Assembly (NCBI GenBank): GCA_012960515.1
Contig: DUBD01000241.1
Coordinates: forward strand, 32,836-67,804
From: Bacteroidota bacterium
Lineage (GTDB): Bacteria > Bacteroidota > Rhodothermia > Rhodothermales > Rubricoccaceae
Direction of reading: 5' to 3'
DNA length: 34,969 bases
This document shows, in pieces, positions 8,422 through 17,137 of this stretch. Below the pieces are notes generated by a model, which was given only the letters and a program-made list of their open reading frames with translations, was not told the DNA's origin and did no database searches. Position 1 is the stretch's first letter. The number at the start of each line of letters is the position of its first letter. The translations under genes and the position numbers were made by a program.

Positions 8422-9807
8422 TCAGCCGTCTGAGGGCGTGCGGTCCTCGGCGTAGCGCAGGACGCGCTTCTCCAGGCTCTCCTCCTCGTCGCGCTGGCGG
8501 AGGGCGTCCAGGCGGCCCTGGATCCGGGCCTCGTAGCCCTGGTCGCTCGGCTCGTAGAAGTACGTCCCCTGCATCCCGCCGGGGAGGTACTGCTCCGGGA
8601 CGTAGTGGTCGCGGTAGGCGTGGGGGTACTTGTAGCCCTTGCCGTGGCCCAGCCCGTCCTTATCGCGCGAGCTGTCCTTGAGCGGGTTCGGCACGTCGCC
8701 GGTGGCCTCCTTCGCGACGTGGTCCAGCGCGGCGAAGAACGCGAACCCGCTGTTGCTCTTGGGGGCCGTCGCGAGGTAGAGGCAGAGCTCCGCCAGCATG
8801 AACCGCCCCTCGGGCATCCCGACGCGGTCGAACGCCTCCGCGCAGGCGACGGCCATCCGCATCGCGTTGGGGTCTGCCATGCCTACGTCTTCACCCGCGA
8901 AGATGAGCATTCTCCGGAGGATGAAGCGCGGGTCCTCACCCGCGTAGACCATCCGCGCCATCCAGTAGAGCGAGGCGTCGGGGTCGGAGCCGCGGAGGCT
9001 CTTGATGAACGCCGAGACGGTGTCGTAGTGGGCGTCGCCGTCTTTGTCGTAGAGGACGGCCCGCTGCTGGATGGAGTCCTCGGCGACGGCGAGCGTGATG
9101 TGCACCGCGCCGTCGTCTGCCGGCGGGGTGGTCTCCACGGCCAGTTCCAGCGCGCCGAGCAGGCTGCGGGCGTCGCCGTTGGCGGTGCTCACGAGGTGTG
9201 CCAGCGCGTCGTCGTCGAGGCGGACGGAGCGGCCGCCGTAGCCGCGCGAGGGGTCTGCCAGCGACTGGCGGGCGATCTCGGCGAGGTCGGCCTCGGTGAG
9301 CGGCTGGAGCTCGAAGATGCGCGAGCGCGAGACGAGCGCCTTGTTGACCTCGAAGTACGGGTTCTCCGTCGTCGCGCCGACGAACGTGACCGTCCCGTTC
9401 TCCACGTGCGGCAGGAGGGCGTCCTGCTGCGCCTTGTTGAAGCGGTGCACCTCGTCCACGAAGAGGATGGTGCCCTGGCCGTGGAGCCGGAGCCGCTCCT
9501 GCGCGGCGGTGATCTGCAGGCGGATGTCCTTGACGCCCGCGAGGACGGCGTTGAGGCTCGCGAAGTGCCGCGCCGTCGTGTTCGCGATGATCCGCGCGAG
9601 GGTGGTCTTGCCAGTGCCCGGTGGGCCGAAGAGGATGAGGCTGGTGACGCGGTCCGCTTCCACGGCGCGGCGGAGGAGCTTCCCGGGCGCGAGGATGTGG
9701 CCCTGCCCCGCGAACTCGTCCAGCGTACGGGGGCGCATCCGGTCCGCCAGCGGGGCGGAGCGTTGGAGGCGGGCAGCGGCGGCGGCGGCGAAGAGGTCGT
9801 CGGGCAT
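8422..9807 (-). CDS. rarA: Replication-associated recombination protein A (AAA ATPase)
   Basis: RMRPRTLDEFAGQGHILAPGKLLRRAVEADRVTSLILFGPPGTGKTTLARIIA (Walker A), FVDEVHRFNKAQQDALLPHVENGTVTFVGATTENPYFEVN, DRVGMPEGRFMLAELCLYLATAPKSNS. Confidence 0.96.
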   Translation of the reverse strand: MPDDLFAAAAAARLQRSAPLADRMRPRTLDEFAGQGHILAPGKLLRRAVEADRVTSLILFGPPGTGKTTLARIIANTTARHFASLNAVLAGVKDIRLQITAAQERLRLHGQGTILFVDEVHRFNKAQQDALLPHVENGTVTFVGATTENPYFEVNKALVSRSRIFELQPLTEADLAEIARQSLADPSRGYGGRSVRLDDDALAHLVSTANGDARSLLGALELAVETTPPADDGAVHITLAVAEDSIQQRAVLYDKDGDAHYDTVSAFIKSLRGSDPDASLYWMARMVYAGEDPRFILRRMLIFAGEDVGMADPNAMRMAVACAEAFDRVGMPEGRFMLAELCLYLATAPKSNSGFAFFAALDHVAKEATGDVPNPLKDSSRDKDGLGHGKGYKYPHAYRDHYVPEQYLPGGMQGTYFYEPSDQGYEARIQGRLDALRQRDEEESLEKRVLRYAEDRTPSDG

Positions 9808-9905
9808 GGCGCAAGATCGCGATGGGGCTCCGGCGGCCGCGTGAGGAGAGGGCCGATAATCGGCGTCGCGCGGCTACACTTCCGGTCCATCCCCTACCCA
9901 TCGGT

Positions 9906-10661
9906 ATGCCGCTCTTCCACTCTCTCCGCCAGCGCCTCGCGACCGCCCTCGCGCCGTCTCCCGAGGCGGAAGCCCCGGCCTCGCGCCGCGACTTTTTCCG
10001 CCACGCCGCCGGGGCCGGCGCCGCCGCACTCGGGGCGGGCCTCCTGATCCCCGACGACGCGTGGGCTGCGGTCGAGGAACGCGCCTCGCGCTTCGGGATC
10101 ACGCCGGGCACCGTCGTGGATGCGCAGGGCCGCCCGGTGGCCTCGCGCGGGGCTGAGCCGCTCCTGGGCGAGATCATGCTCTTCGGCGGCAACTTCGCGC
10201 CTCGTGGGTACGCGCTCTGCCACGGCCAGCTGCTCCCCATCAGTTCCAACTCCGCGCTGTTCTCCATCCTCGGGACCATCTACGGCGGCGACGGCCGCAC
10301 TACGTTCGCGCTTCCGGATCTCCGCGGCCGCGTGCCGATCCAGGAAGGGAGGGGGCCGGGCCTCGCGCCGTACCGCCTCGGCGAGAGGGGAGGGCAGGAG
10401 CGCGTGACGTTGACGGCTGCGGAGGTGCCCCCGCACTCGCACGGCACGCAGACGCCGGTCGCGGAGGTCCCGCGCAGCGGGTTCAGCTCCATCGGGAATG
10501 AGGGCGAGACGCACATCGTGGCCGCACACACGCCGCAGACGGAGACGTACTCCCACCCGACGCAGAACGCGGGCGGCGGGCAGGCGCACGAGAACCGGAT
10601 GCCGTACCTCGCGATCAACTTCTGCATCGCGCTCCAGGGGATCTTCCCCTCACGGAGCTAG
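9906..10661 (+). CDS. Phage tail-collar-domain (microcystin-dependent-like) protein with Tat-like signal
   Basis: GEIMLFGGNFAPRGYALCHGQLLPISSNSALFSILGTIYGGDGRTTFALPDLRGRVPI is a tail collar signature; N-terminus has SRRDFFRHAAGAGAAALGAGLL. Confidence 0.88.
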   Translation: MPLFHSLRQRLATALAPSPEAEAPASRRDFFRHAAGAGAAALGAGLLIPDDAWAAVEERASRFGITPGTVVDAQGRPVASRGAEPLLGEIMLFGGNFAPRGYALCHGQLLPISSNSALFSILGTIYGGDGRTTFALPDLRGRVPIQEGRGPGLAPYRLGERGGQERVTLTAAEVPPHSHGTQTPVAEVPRSGFSSIGNEGETHIVAAHTPQTETYSHPTQNAGGGQAHENRMPYLAINFCIALQGIFPSRS

Positions 10662-10671
10662 CCCACGCCGC

Positions 10672-10705
10672 GCTGGCGGACGCTCTGGCCGGGGCGTCCG
10701 CCAGC
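10672..10705. terminator. Perfect 12-bp inverted repeat containing GCTGGCGG/CCGCCAGC
   Basis: GCTGGCGGACGC-tctggccggg-GCGTCCGCCAGC, 10 nt after the tail-collar stop. Confidence 0.65.
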
Positions 10706-10834
10706 CGCGCGCGAATGGAGGCGGACGGGCGGTCACAGACTCCCCACGAGATGGGGAGGCGTTTGCCACGGGTCTGCGACACCCTCCCGGCGGTGGCGCC
10801 AGTACTTGGGAGTCCTCACCAGACCCCGAGACCT

Positions 10835-11161
10835 ATGCTTCGCTTCCTCCCCCTCGCTGCGCTGGCGCTCCTCCTCGCCGCGCCCGCCAGCGCGCAGCGC
10901 GCCGGCCGCCCCGCTGCTCGTGCCGTCATCCTCGACTGCCGCGAGCAGATCGCCGACCGCCGCGAAGACCGCCGGGACCGCGCGGAGGACCGCCGCGACC
11001 GCCGCGAAGACATCCGAGATGCGCGGCACCACGGCGGTCTGCTGGATCGCCTGGAGGACGTGTGGGACCGTCGCGAGGACGTCCGGGACCGCCGCGAAGA
11101 TGTCCGCGACCGCCGCGAGGACCGGCGGGATCGCCGGCGCGGCCCCGCCGTCTGCGGCTGA
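10835..11161 (+). CDS. Small secreted charged-repeat (DRRED) protein
   Basis: MLRFLPLAALALLLAAPASA signal peptide, then repeated DRRED(V/R/I)R(D) units to ...RRGPAVCG*. Confidence 0.7.
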   Translation: MLRFLPLAALALLLAAPASAQRAGRPAARAVILDCREQIADRREDRRDRAEDRRDRREDIRDARHHGGLLDRLEDVWDRREDVRDRREDVRDRREDRRDRRRGPAVCG

Positions 11162-11168
11162 CCCCGCG

Positions 11169-11196
11169 CTCCCCTCGCCTCCGAGCGGGGGGAGTT
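11169..11196. terminator. Hairpin with T-rich tail between convergent genes
   Basis: CTCCCC(TCG)...(CGAG)cGGGGGGAG followed by ttagttat, between stops at 11161 (+) and 11199 (-). Confidence 0.5.
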
Positions 11197-11198
11197 AG

Positions 11199-11483
11199 TT
11201 ATACGCTCGCGTCTGAGGCCAGGAGGTCGTGCGTGTCCGGGTGATCGCGGACGTACTGCGCTACGAACGGGCACTGGGGAATGACTGCCAGCCCGTTCTC
11301 TCGCGCGAAGTTCAGCCCCGCCTCCGCCAGCGCGCTCCCGACGCCCTGCCCTTCGTCCGCCTTCGGCACTTCGGTGTGGACGAACGTGATGCGGTCGCCC
11401 GAGCGGGTATAGGCCAGCTCCGCCGTTCCGTGCTCGGTGTCGGCGGTGAAGCGGCGCTGGTCGGGGTCGTGCTGGACGGTCAT
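11199..11483 (-). CDS. Small GNAT/YjdJ-type N-acetyltransferase
   Basis: RFTADTEHGTAELAYTRSGDRITFVHTEVPKADEGQGVGSALAEAGLNFARENGLAVIPQCPFVAQYVRDHPD; GQGVGS acetyl-CoA loop. Confidence 0.88.
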   Translation of the reverse strand: MTVQHDPDQRRFTADTEHGTAELAYTRSGDRITFVHTEVPKADEGQGVGSALAEAGLNFARENGLAVIPQCPFVAQYVRDHPDTHDLLASDASV

Positions 11484-12190
11484 AGGTCGCCGAGTTGGGG
11501 GCGGATCACAATCTCCTCCACGACGGCCGTCGCTGGGAGGGAGGTGGCGGAGACGACGGCGCTCGCGACGGCCTCCGGTGGCATGAGCCGGTCCGGCGGG
11601 AGGTCCACGCCGTCCCACGAGGGCGTCAGCGTGGCGCCCGGCATCACGGCGATCACGCGGAGGCCGCGCTCCTTCGTCTCCTCTCGGAGCGTGCGCGCCA
11701 GCCCGAGGAGGCCGTGCTTGGCCGCGCCGTACGCCGCGCCACCCGGGTAGCCGCGGAGGCTCGCGATGCTGGCCATGAACACCACGTCGCCCGCGGAGCC
11801 GGAGGCGCCGCCGCGTTCCAGCATCGCGGGGAGGAAGGCGCGCGTGACGAGAAAGGCGCTCGTGAGGTTGACCTCGACCTGCTGGCGGAACGCCTCAGGG
11901 GTGATCTCCAGAAAGCCGCCGGGCTGAAAGAGGCCCGCGTTGTTGACGAGCACGTGGGGCACGCCGAGCGCCTCGCGGACGGCCGGTTCGGCGCGGGCGA
12001 CCTGCGCCTCGTCCGTCACGTCGCACGGGACCACGAGCGCCTCGCCGCCGCGCTGGCGGACCTCCTCGGCGACCGCCTTCAGGTTGCTCTCGTTGCGCGC
12101 GAGGAGCGCCAGCCGGGCGCCGCCGGCGGCGTACGCGAGGGCCACGGCCCGGCCGATGCCCTGGCTCGCGCCGGTGACGATGACGGTCAT
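11480..12190 (-). CDS. SDR-family oxidoreductase
   Basis: MTVIVTGASQGIGRAVALAYAAGGARL, NNAG motif, YGAAKHGLLGLARTLREE; start/stop overlap with neighbours. Confidence 0.93.
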   Translation of the reverse strand: MTVIVTGASQGIGRAVALAYAAGGARLALLARNESNLKAVAEEVRQRGGEALVVPCDVTDEAQVARAEPAVREALGVPHVLVNNAGLFQPGGFLEITPEAFRQQVEVNLTSAFLVTRAFLPAMLERGGASGSAGDVVFMASIASLRGYPGGAAYGAAKHGLLGLARTLREETKERGLRVIAVMPGATLTPSWDGVDLPPDRLMPPEAVASAVVSATSLPATAVVEEIVIRPQLGDL

Positions 12191-12537
12191 ATCTCTTCGA
12201 GGGTGGAGGTGCCGGAGGTGCCGTCGCCGTTGGTCCACTGCCACGTCTCGTGGAGGCGGAGCCGGCCGTCCGGGAGGACTTCGGGGAGGCTGAGGCAGGT
12301 GCCGGTACGGAGCGCGCCGGAGGCGTCCACGTGGCTGTAGCGCATGTCCAGGCCGCCGCGGGCGTCTACGGTCGCGACGAGCGTGCCCAGGCGGACGCCG
12401 CCGCCGCGGTACGTGGCCCAGACCACGCCGTCGCGCTGGCGGTAGTCGAAGCGCGTGCGGCTGTCCACGTCGCCGTTCTCGGCCGTGGCGACGGGGGCGA
12501 AGCGGCGGCCGTCGTAGGAGATGGGGCGCTCGCTCAC
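12187..12537 (-). CDS. Small MoaF/N-acetylglutamate-synthase-like conserved hypothetical
   Basis: GTG start overlapping the stop of the DinB gene (GTGA); ISYDGRRFAPVATAENGDVDSRTRFDYRQRDGVVWATYRGGGVRLGTLVATVDARGGLDMRYSHVD...GTCLSLPEVLPDGRLRLHETWQW. Confidence 0.7.
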   Translation of the reverse strand: MSERPISYDGRRFAPVATAENGDVDSRTRFDYRQRDGVVWATYRGGGVRLGTLVATVDARGGLDMRYSHVDASGALRTGTCLSLPEVLPDGRLRLHETWQWTNGDGTSGTSTLEEI

Positions 12538-13124
12538 GCCTCGGGCGGCATGCTGCCGATGGTCTTCTCGTCGGCGCGTGGGCCTCCGGCATCGGCGCCG
12601 TGGGCTTTCGCGAGCATCTGCGCGCGGAACTGCTCGGACTGGCCTCGCGCGATGGAGAGCGTCTTCCAGTCGTCCCCGGCGTGGTGCTTCGCCAGAAGCA
12701 CGATCTGCCCGACGTGGTAGGCCGTGTGCGCCAGCGCCCGGTGGAGCGCCGCGATGATGGTGTGCGGCTCCGCGCGGATGACGACGGTCTCGCTGAGGTC
12801 CGCGTCCGTGAGCGGGGCGAGGGCCTCCTCGTTGAGCCGCCACGCCTCGGCCCACCGCGCCATGAGCGCCTCGCGCGTGTCCGCGTCGGTTAGCTCGAAC
12901 TCCGTGTCGCGCTGGCGGTCCGGCTTGTCGCCGTCGGCGGTGCGGAAGTCCGTCCAGCGGGAGCGGTAGTTGCCCGCGAGGTGCTTGACCTGGACCGCCA
13001 GCGGGTCGAGGCCGGGGAGGGCGCGGAAGAACGCGTCGTCGTCCACTTGCGCGAGGGCGCGCTCGGCCATCGTGCGGTAGGCGGCGAACCGCTCGCGGAG
13101 GCTGTCGGTGACGAGGGTGCTCAT
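12534..13124 (-). CDS. DinB/DUF1572-like protein
   Basis: VQVKHLAGNYRSRWTDF and ALAHTAYHVGQIVLLAKHH are DinB-like His motifs. Confidence 0.85.
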   Translation of the reverse strand: MSTLVTDSLRERFAAYRTMAERALAQVDDDAFFRALPGLDPLAVQVKHLAGNYRSRWTDFRTADGDKPDRQRDTEFELTDADTREALMARWAEAWRLNEEALAPLTDADLSETVVIRAEPHTIIAALHRALAHTAYHVGQIVLLAKHHAGDDWKTLSIARGQSEQFRAQMLAKAHGADAGGPRADEKTIGSMPPEA

Positions 13125-13215
13125 GGGGGCAGTGGGGTGGGGCCAGCGCGGAGTGGCAGCGAGTTCGGCTCGTGCCGCGAAGCACCGGCCGAGCGGCACC
13201 GCCAGCGCGCGGCGG

Positions 13216-13869
13216 CTAGCCGGTGATGAGCCGCATGAACTCGGCGCGGGTGTTGTCGTTGTCGAGGAAGGCGCCGCTCATGGCGCTCGTCGTGGTCATG
13301 GAGTTCTGCTTCTCGGCGCCGCGCATCATCATGCAGAGGTGCTGCGCCTCGATCACGACGGCCACGCCCTCGGGCTCCAGCACGCGCTCGATGGCGTCGC
13401 GGATCTGGATCGTGAGCCGCTCTTGCACCTGCAGCCGCCGCGCGAAGACGTCCACCACGCGCGGGATCTTGCTCAGCCCGACGATCTTCCCGTTCGGGAT
13501 GTAGGCCACGTGCGCCTTGCCGAAGAACGGGAGCATGTGGTGCTCGCAGAGCGAGTACAGCTCGATGTCCCGGACGAGCACCATCTCGGAGTACGACTCC
13601 TCGAAGACGGCGCTGCGGAGGATGGCATCCGGGTCCAGTCGGTAGCCGTGCGTGAGGAACTGCATCGCCTTGGCGACGCGCTCCGGCGTCTTGACGAGCC
13701 CCTCGCGCTCGGGGTCCTCGCCGACGAGTTCCAGCTGGCGGTGCGTGAGCGCGGCGAGTTCCTCCGTCGTGGCCTCGTGGTAGAGGTCGCGGCGTTCGTA
13801 GAGGAGGGGGGAGGCGAGGTCCTCCGCGAGGTCGGAGGCGCCGCCGAACGTGTCGGGGTCGTGGGGCAT
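13216..13869 (-). CDS. folE: GTP cyclohydrolase I
   Basis: [89 protein letters not shown]. Confidence 0.97.
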   Translation of the reverse strand: MPHDPDTFGGASDLAEDLASPLLYERRDLYHEATTEELAALTHRQLELVGEDPEREGLVKTPERVAKAMQFLTHGYRLDPDAILRSAVFEESYSEMVLVRDIELYSLCEHHMLPFFGKAHVAYIPNGKIVGLSKIPRVVDVFARRLQVQERLTIQIRDAIERVLEPEGVAVVIEAQHLCMMMRGAEKQNSMTTTSAMSGAFLDNDNTRAEFMRLITG

Positions 13870-13921
13870 GGGGGAGGATTGGCGGCCGCCGCGCGAGGCG
13901 CCAGCGGACCGCGGGTCTGCG

Positions 13922-14338
13922 TTACTCGCCGCGGTAGACGACGCTGTTGTTGTGGGTCTCGCGGAGCGAGATCTCGTGGAGCCGCCCGCTGCCGGGGATG
14001 TGGTCCGCCAGCTGCTCCCAGATCGCGATGGCGAGCATCTCCGTGGAGGTCTTCTTCCCCGCGAGGAAGGGCACGTCCAGGTTGAGGTTCTTGTGGTCCA
14101 GCGGGAGGACGACGCGCTCCTGGATGATCGCCTTGAGCTCCGCGAGGTCCACGACGAACCCGGTGTCCGGGTCGGGCTCGCCCGCGACGGTCACGTCCAG
14201 CTCGTAGTTGTGGCCGTGCCAGTTGGGGCTGTTGCACTTCCCGAAGGTCTCGCGATTCCACTCGTCGGAGCGCTCGGGGTTGTGGAGGCGGTGGGCGGCG
14301 TTGAAGTGCGCCTTCCGCGTGATGTAGACGGTGGGCAT
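13922..14338 (-). CDS. queD: 6-pyruvoyl-tetrahydropterin synthase / 6-carboxytetrahydropterin synthase family
   Basis: [60 protein letters not shown]...[14 protein letters not shown]...[12 protein letters not shown]. Confidence 0.93.
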   Translation of the reverse strand: MPTVYITRKAHFNAAHRLHNPERSDEWNRETFGKCNSPNWHGHNYELDVTVAGEPDPDTGFVVDLAELKAIIQERVVLPLDHKNLNLDVPFLAGKKTSTEMLAIAIWEQLADHIPGSGRLHEISLRETHNNSVVYRGE

Positions 14339-14402
14339 CGGGGGCGGGGGATCAGCCCCCAGGGTACCGCCGCTCGGCTGGCGACGTTCCGCCCGGCGCG
14401 CT

Positions 14403-14419
14403 CCGCCAGCCGCTGGCGG
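14403..14419. repeat. Intergenic palindrome CCGCCAGC-c-GCTGGCGG (back-to-back copies of the iterated octamer)
   Basis: Read directly: ctCCGCCAGCcGCTGGCGGt. Confidence 0.9.
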
Positions 14420-14538
14420 TGGGGGCGTGCCGCACGGGGCTCCCCACTCTTCGGGAGTTCGGGATACACTGCTGGGTGCTACCCTTTGGGACATCTGCCC
14501 CCACGCTCGTACCGCTGCTTCTCCACGACCCGGGCCCC

Positions 14539-17130
14539 ATGCGCTTCGTCCCCATCCCCCTCCGCATCGCTCTGTTCGCCTTCGGGCTCCTCGCCGCGTT
14601 CCTCCTGATGGGGACCACGGCGCAGGCCCAACGCACCCTCCAGCCGGGCCGTTCGCTGGAGGGTGCCCTCCGCGCCGGAGACGCCGTCCTCGCCGCCGAT
14701 GGCTCCTACTACGACCTCTACGTCGTCCGCGCGCGTCCCGGCACGGCCATCGAGGTGCTGCTGACCTCCATGGACTTCGACGCCTACCTCCTCGGGGGGG
14801 ACACCAAGGCCGAGGCGATGGCCGGCGCCTACACGGATGACGACAGCGGCGGCGAGACGCACGCCCAGCTGGCGGTGACCGTCGGCGCGAGCGGGGAGTT
14901 CTGGGTGCTCGCGAACACCTACTCTGAGGGCGAGACTGGCGCGTACTCGATCTCCGTGTTCTCGGACGGCGGCACGCCCGCCGGGCCGGGCGTGATCCGC
15001 GCGGGCGACGAGGTCCGCGGCACGCTCGAACCGGGGGACGACATGCTCCCGGACGAGTCGTACGTGGACGTCTACACCTACGAAGGCTCCCCCGGCGACC
15101 GCATCACGGTCACGCTCGCGTCGTCGGACTTCGACGCGTACCTCTCCGGTGGACGGACGGAGAACGGCGCGTTCGTTTTTGAGACCTCGGACGACGACAG
15201 CGGTGGCGGCACGGATGCGCAGTTCACGGTGGAGGTCGGTTACAGCGGGCGGTACACCATCCGCGCGAACTCGCTGCGCGCCGGGGACACCGGCGCGTAC
15301 ACCCTCCGCGTAGACGCCGAGGGCGGCGGGCTGGCGAGCGCGAATGCGCTGCGTCCGGGAGAGACGGCCTCGGGCACGCTCTCCTCTGCCTCCGCGACGC
15401 TCGGAGACGGCTCCTCGTACGACCTCTACGAGATCGCGGCATCGCCGTACGAGTCGCTGGTGATCACGATGACCTCCGCCGCGTTCGACACGTACCTCCT
15501 CGGCGGGACCACTGCGGACGGCGCGCTGGCGGGCGAGGCGCGCGATGACGACGGCGGCGGTGGCACGGACGCCATGCTGCGTGTTCAGGCGGGCGCGGAC
15601 GGCCGCTACTTCGTCCTCGCGAACGCGCTGAGGGCGGGCGCCAGCGGGGCGTACACGCTCGCCGTGCAGGGCGTGGCCGGCGGCACGACGGAGACGGGGT
15701 TCCCGACCCTCGCGCTCGGTCAGACCGTCACCGGCGACCTCTCCGCCGCGGATGCCACGATGGACGATGGCACGCACTTCGACCTCTACGTCTACGAGGG
15801 CACGCCGGGCGAGGAGATCGAGATCACGCTTGAGTCGGAGGACTTCGACACGTACCTGCTCCTCCGGCGCTACTTCGGCGGCGAGTTGGAGAACGTGGCC
15901 GAGGACGACGACGGCGGCTCGGGCACCAACTCGCGCATCCGCACGCGGCTGGACCGGAGCGGCACCTACGTCATCGGCGCGAACACCTACACGGCGGGCG
16001 CGACGGGGAGCTACCGGCTCACGCTGGCCCGGCCGGACGATTCTGCCCCGGATGCCGGGAGTGAACTCGTCATGCTCCGCACCGGCGAGCCCGTCACGGG
16101 CGTGCTGGAAGCGGGCGACACGGTCCTCGCGGATACGACGTTCGCGGACCTCTACGTCTACCGCGGCAACCCCGGCGACCGCGTGGCGGTGACGATGCGA
16201 TCCAGCGCGTTCGACGCGTACCTCATGGTCGCCGCCGTCAACGGCGAGAACCTGGAGGTCATCGCGCGCGACGACGACGGCGCCGGGGGCACGGACGCCC
16301 GCATCGAGTTCACCGTGGAGGGGAGCGGGGCGTACGCGGTCTACGCCAACTCCTACGGGGCCCGCGCAGTGGGGGACTACTCCGTCCTGGTGGAGCGCGC
16401 CGCCAGCCGGCCGCAGACGGTCAGCGAGGAGACCTCGCGCTTCCTCGGCAAGTGGTCGCCCGCGACGTACGAGCCGAGCGCCGCCTACGCCACCATCCGG
16501 CAGAACGTGCAGTCCGAGCGGCGGCTGGAGGGCGTGGTCTCGGCGCTCAACGAGAGCTATCCGCTGCCGCGCAACGTGCCCGTCTCCTTCGAGGAGTGCG
16601 GCATCGTCAACGCGCAGTACCTCTACGGCGGCACGAACGGCCGCGTCCGCTTCTGCTACGAGCTCATGGACTATCTCTACGACGTGCTGGCGCCGCAGGT
16701 GGGCGAGGACCGGCTGAGCGAGGCCGTGGACGGCGCCTACGAGTTCATCATGCTCCACGAGGCCGGGCACGCGCTCCGCCACCAGCTGGACCTCCCCATC
16801 ACGGGCCGCGAGGAGGACGTGGCGGACCAGTTCGCCGCGCTCACGCTCATCCGCCAGGGCAGCAAGGGCGCCCGCGCCGCCATCGACGGTGTGCTGGCGC
16901 TCCAGACCGACGGCACCTTCTCGCAGTCCGATTATGCGGGCGAGCACTCGCTGGGGCCGCAGCGCCTCTACAACGTGGTCTGTCTCGTCTACGGCTCCGA
17001 CCCCGACAAGTACGCGGGCCTCGTGGGCGCGGACGGGCTTCCGGAGGCGCGGGCGGTCCGGTGCCCCGCGGAGTACGCGCAGGTGGAGAAGGCCTTCGAC
17101 CGGCTGCTCGGGTTCGTCTACAACGAGTAG
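14539..17130 (+). CDS. Secreted protein with about five tandem PPC-like domains and C-terminal DUF4344-like putative metallopeptidase
   Basis: Signal peptide ...FLLMGTTAQAQ; five repeats of ...G-LxxGDxxLxDxxxxDLYxYxxxPGxxxxVTxxSxxFDAYLxxx...DDDxGxGTDA...YxxxANxxxAxxxGxYxLxV; C-terminal EFIMLHEAGHALRHQLDLPITGREEDVADQFAALTLI. Confidence 0.85.
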   Translation: MRFVPIPLRIALFAFGLLAAFLLMGTTAQAQRTLQPGRSLEGALRAGDAVLAADGSYYDLYVVRARPGTAIEVLLTSMDFDAYLLGGDTKAEAMAGAYTDDDSGGETHAQLAVTVGASGEFWVLANTYSEGETGAYSISVFSDGGTPAGPGVIRAGDEVRGTLEPGDDMLPDESYVDVYTYEGSPGDRITVTLASSDFDAYLSGGRTENGAFVFETSDDDSGGGTDAQFTVEVGYSGRYTIRANSLRAGDTGAYTLRVDAEGGGLASANALRPGETASGTLSSASATLGDGSSYDLYEIAASPYESLVITMTSAAFDTYLLGGTTADGALAGEARDDDGGGGTDAMLRVQAGADGRYFVLANALRAGASGAYTLAVQGVAGGTTETGFPTLALGQTVTGDLSAADATMDDGTHFDLYVYEGTPGEEIEITLESEDFDTYLLLRRYFGGELENVAEDDDGGSGTNSRIRTRLDRSGTYVIGANTYTAGATGSYRLTLARPDDSAPDAGSELVMLRTGEPVTGVLEAGDTVLADTTFADLYVYRGNPGDRVAVTMRSSAFDAYLMVAAVNGENLEVIARDDDGAGGTDARIEFTVEGSGAYAVYANSYGARAVGDYSVLVERAASRPQTVSEETSRFLGKWSPATYEPSAAYATIRQNVQSERRLEGVVSALNESYPLPRNVPVSFEECGIVNAQYLYGGTNGRVRFCYELMDYLYDVLAPQVGEDRLSEAVDGAYEFIMLHEAGHALRHQLDLPITGREEDVADQFAALTLIRQGSKGARAAIDGVLALQTDGTFSQSDYAGEHSLGPQRLYNVVCLVYGSDPDKYAGLVGADGLPEARAVRCPAEYAQVEKAFDRLLGFVYNE

Positions 17131-17137
17131 CCGCCCG

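Noticed and set aside
9822-9905. Upstream in-frame extension of the tail-collar ORF (MGLRRPREERADNRRRAATLPVHPLPIG)
   Set aside because: The start at 9906 gives a proper Tat-type signal; the extension overlaps likely promoter sequence (TACACTTCC at about 9873).
10816-11274. Minus-strand Ser/Arg-repeat ORF (RRSRTSSRRSRTSS)
   Set aside because: Complement of the DRRED repeat; the plus-strand version has a signal peptide and is the better call.
14479-16947. 822-aa ORF on - strand
   Set aside because: Antisense to the PPC/DUF4344 gene; its apparent repeats are just the complement of the PPC repeats.
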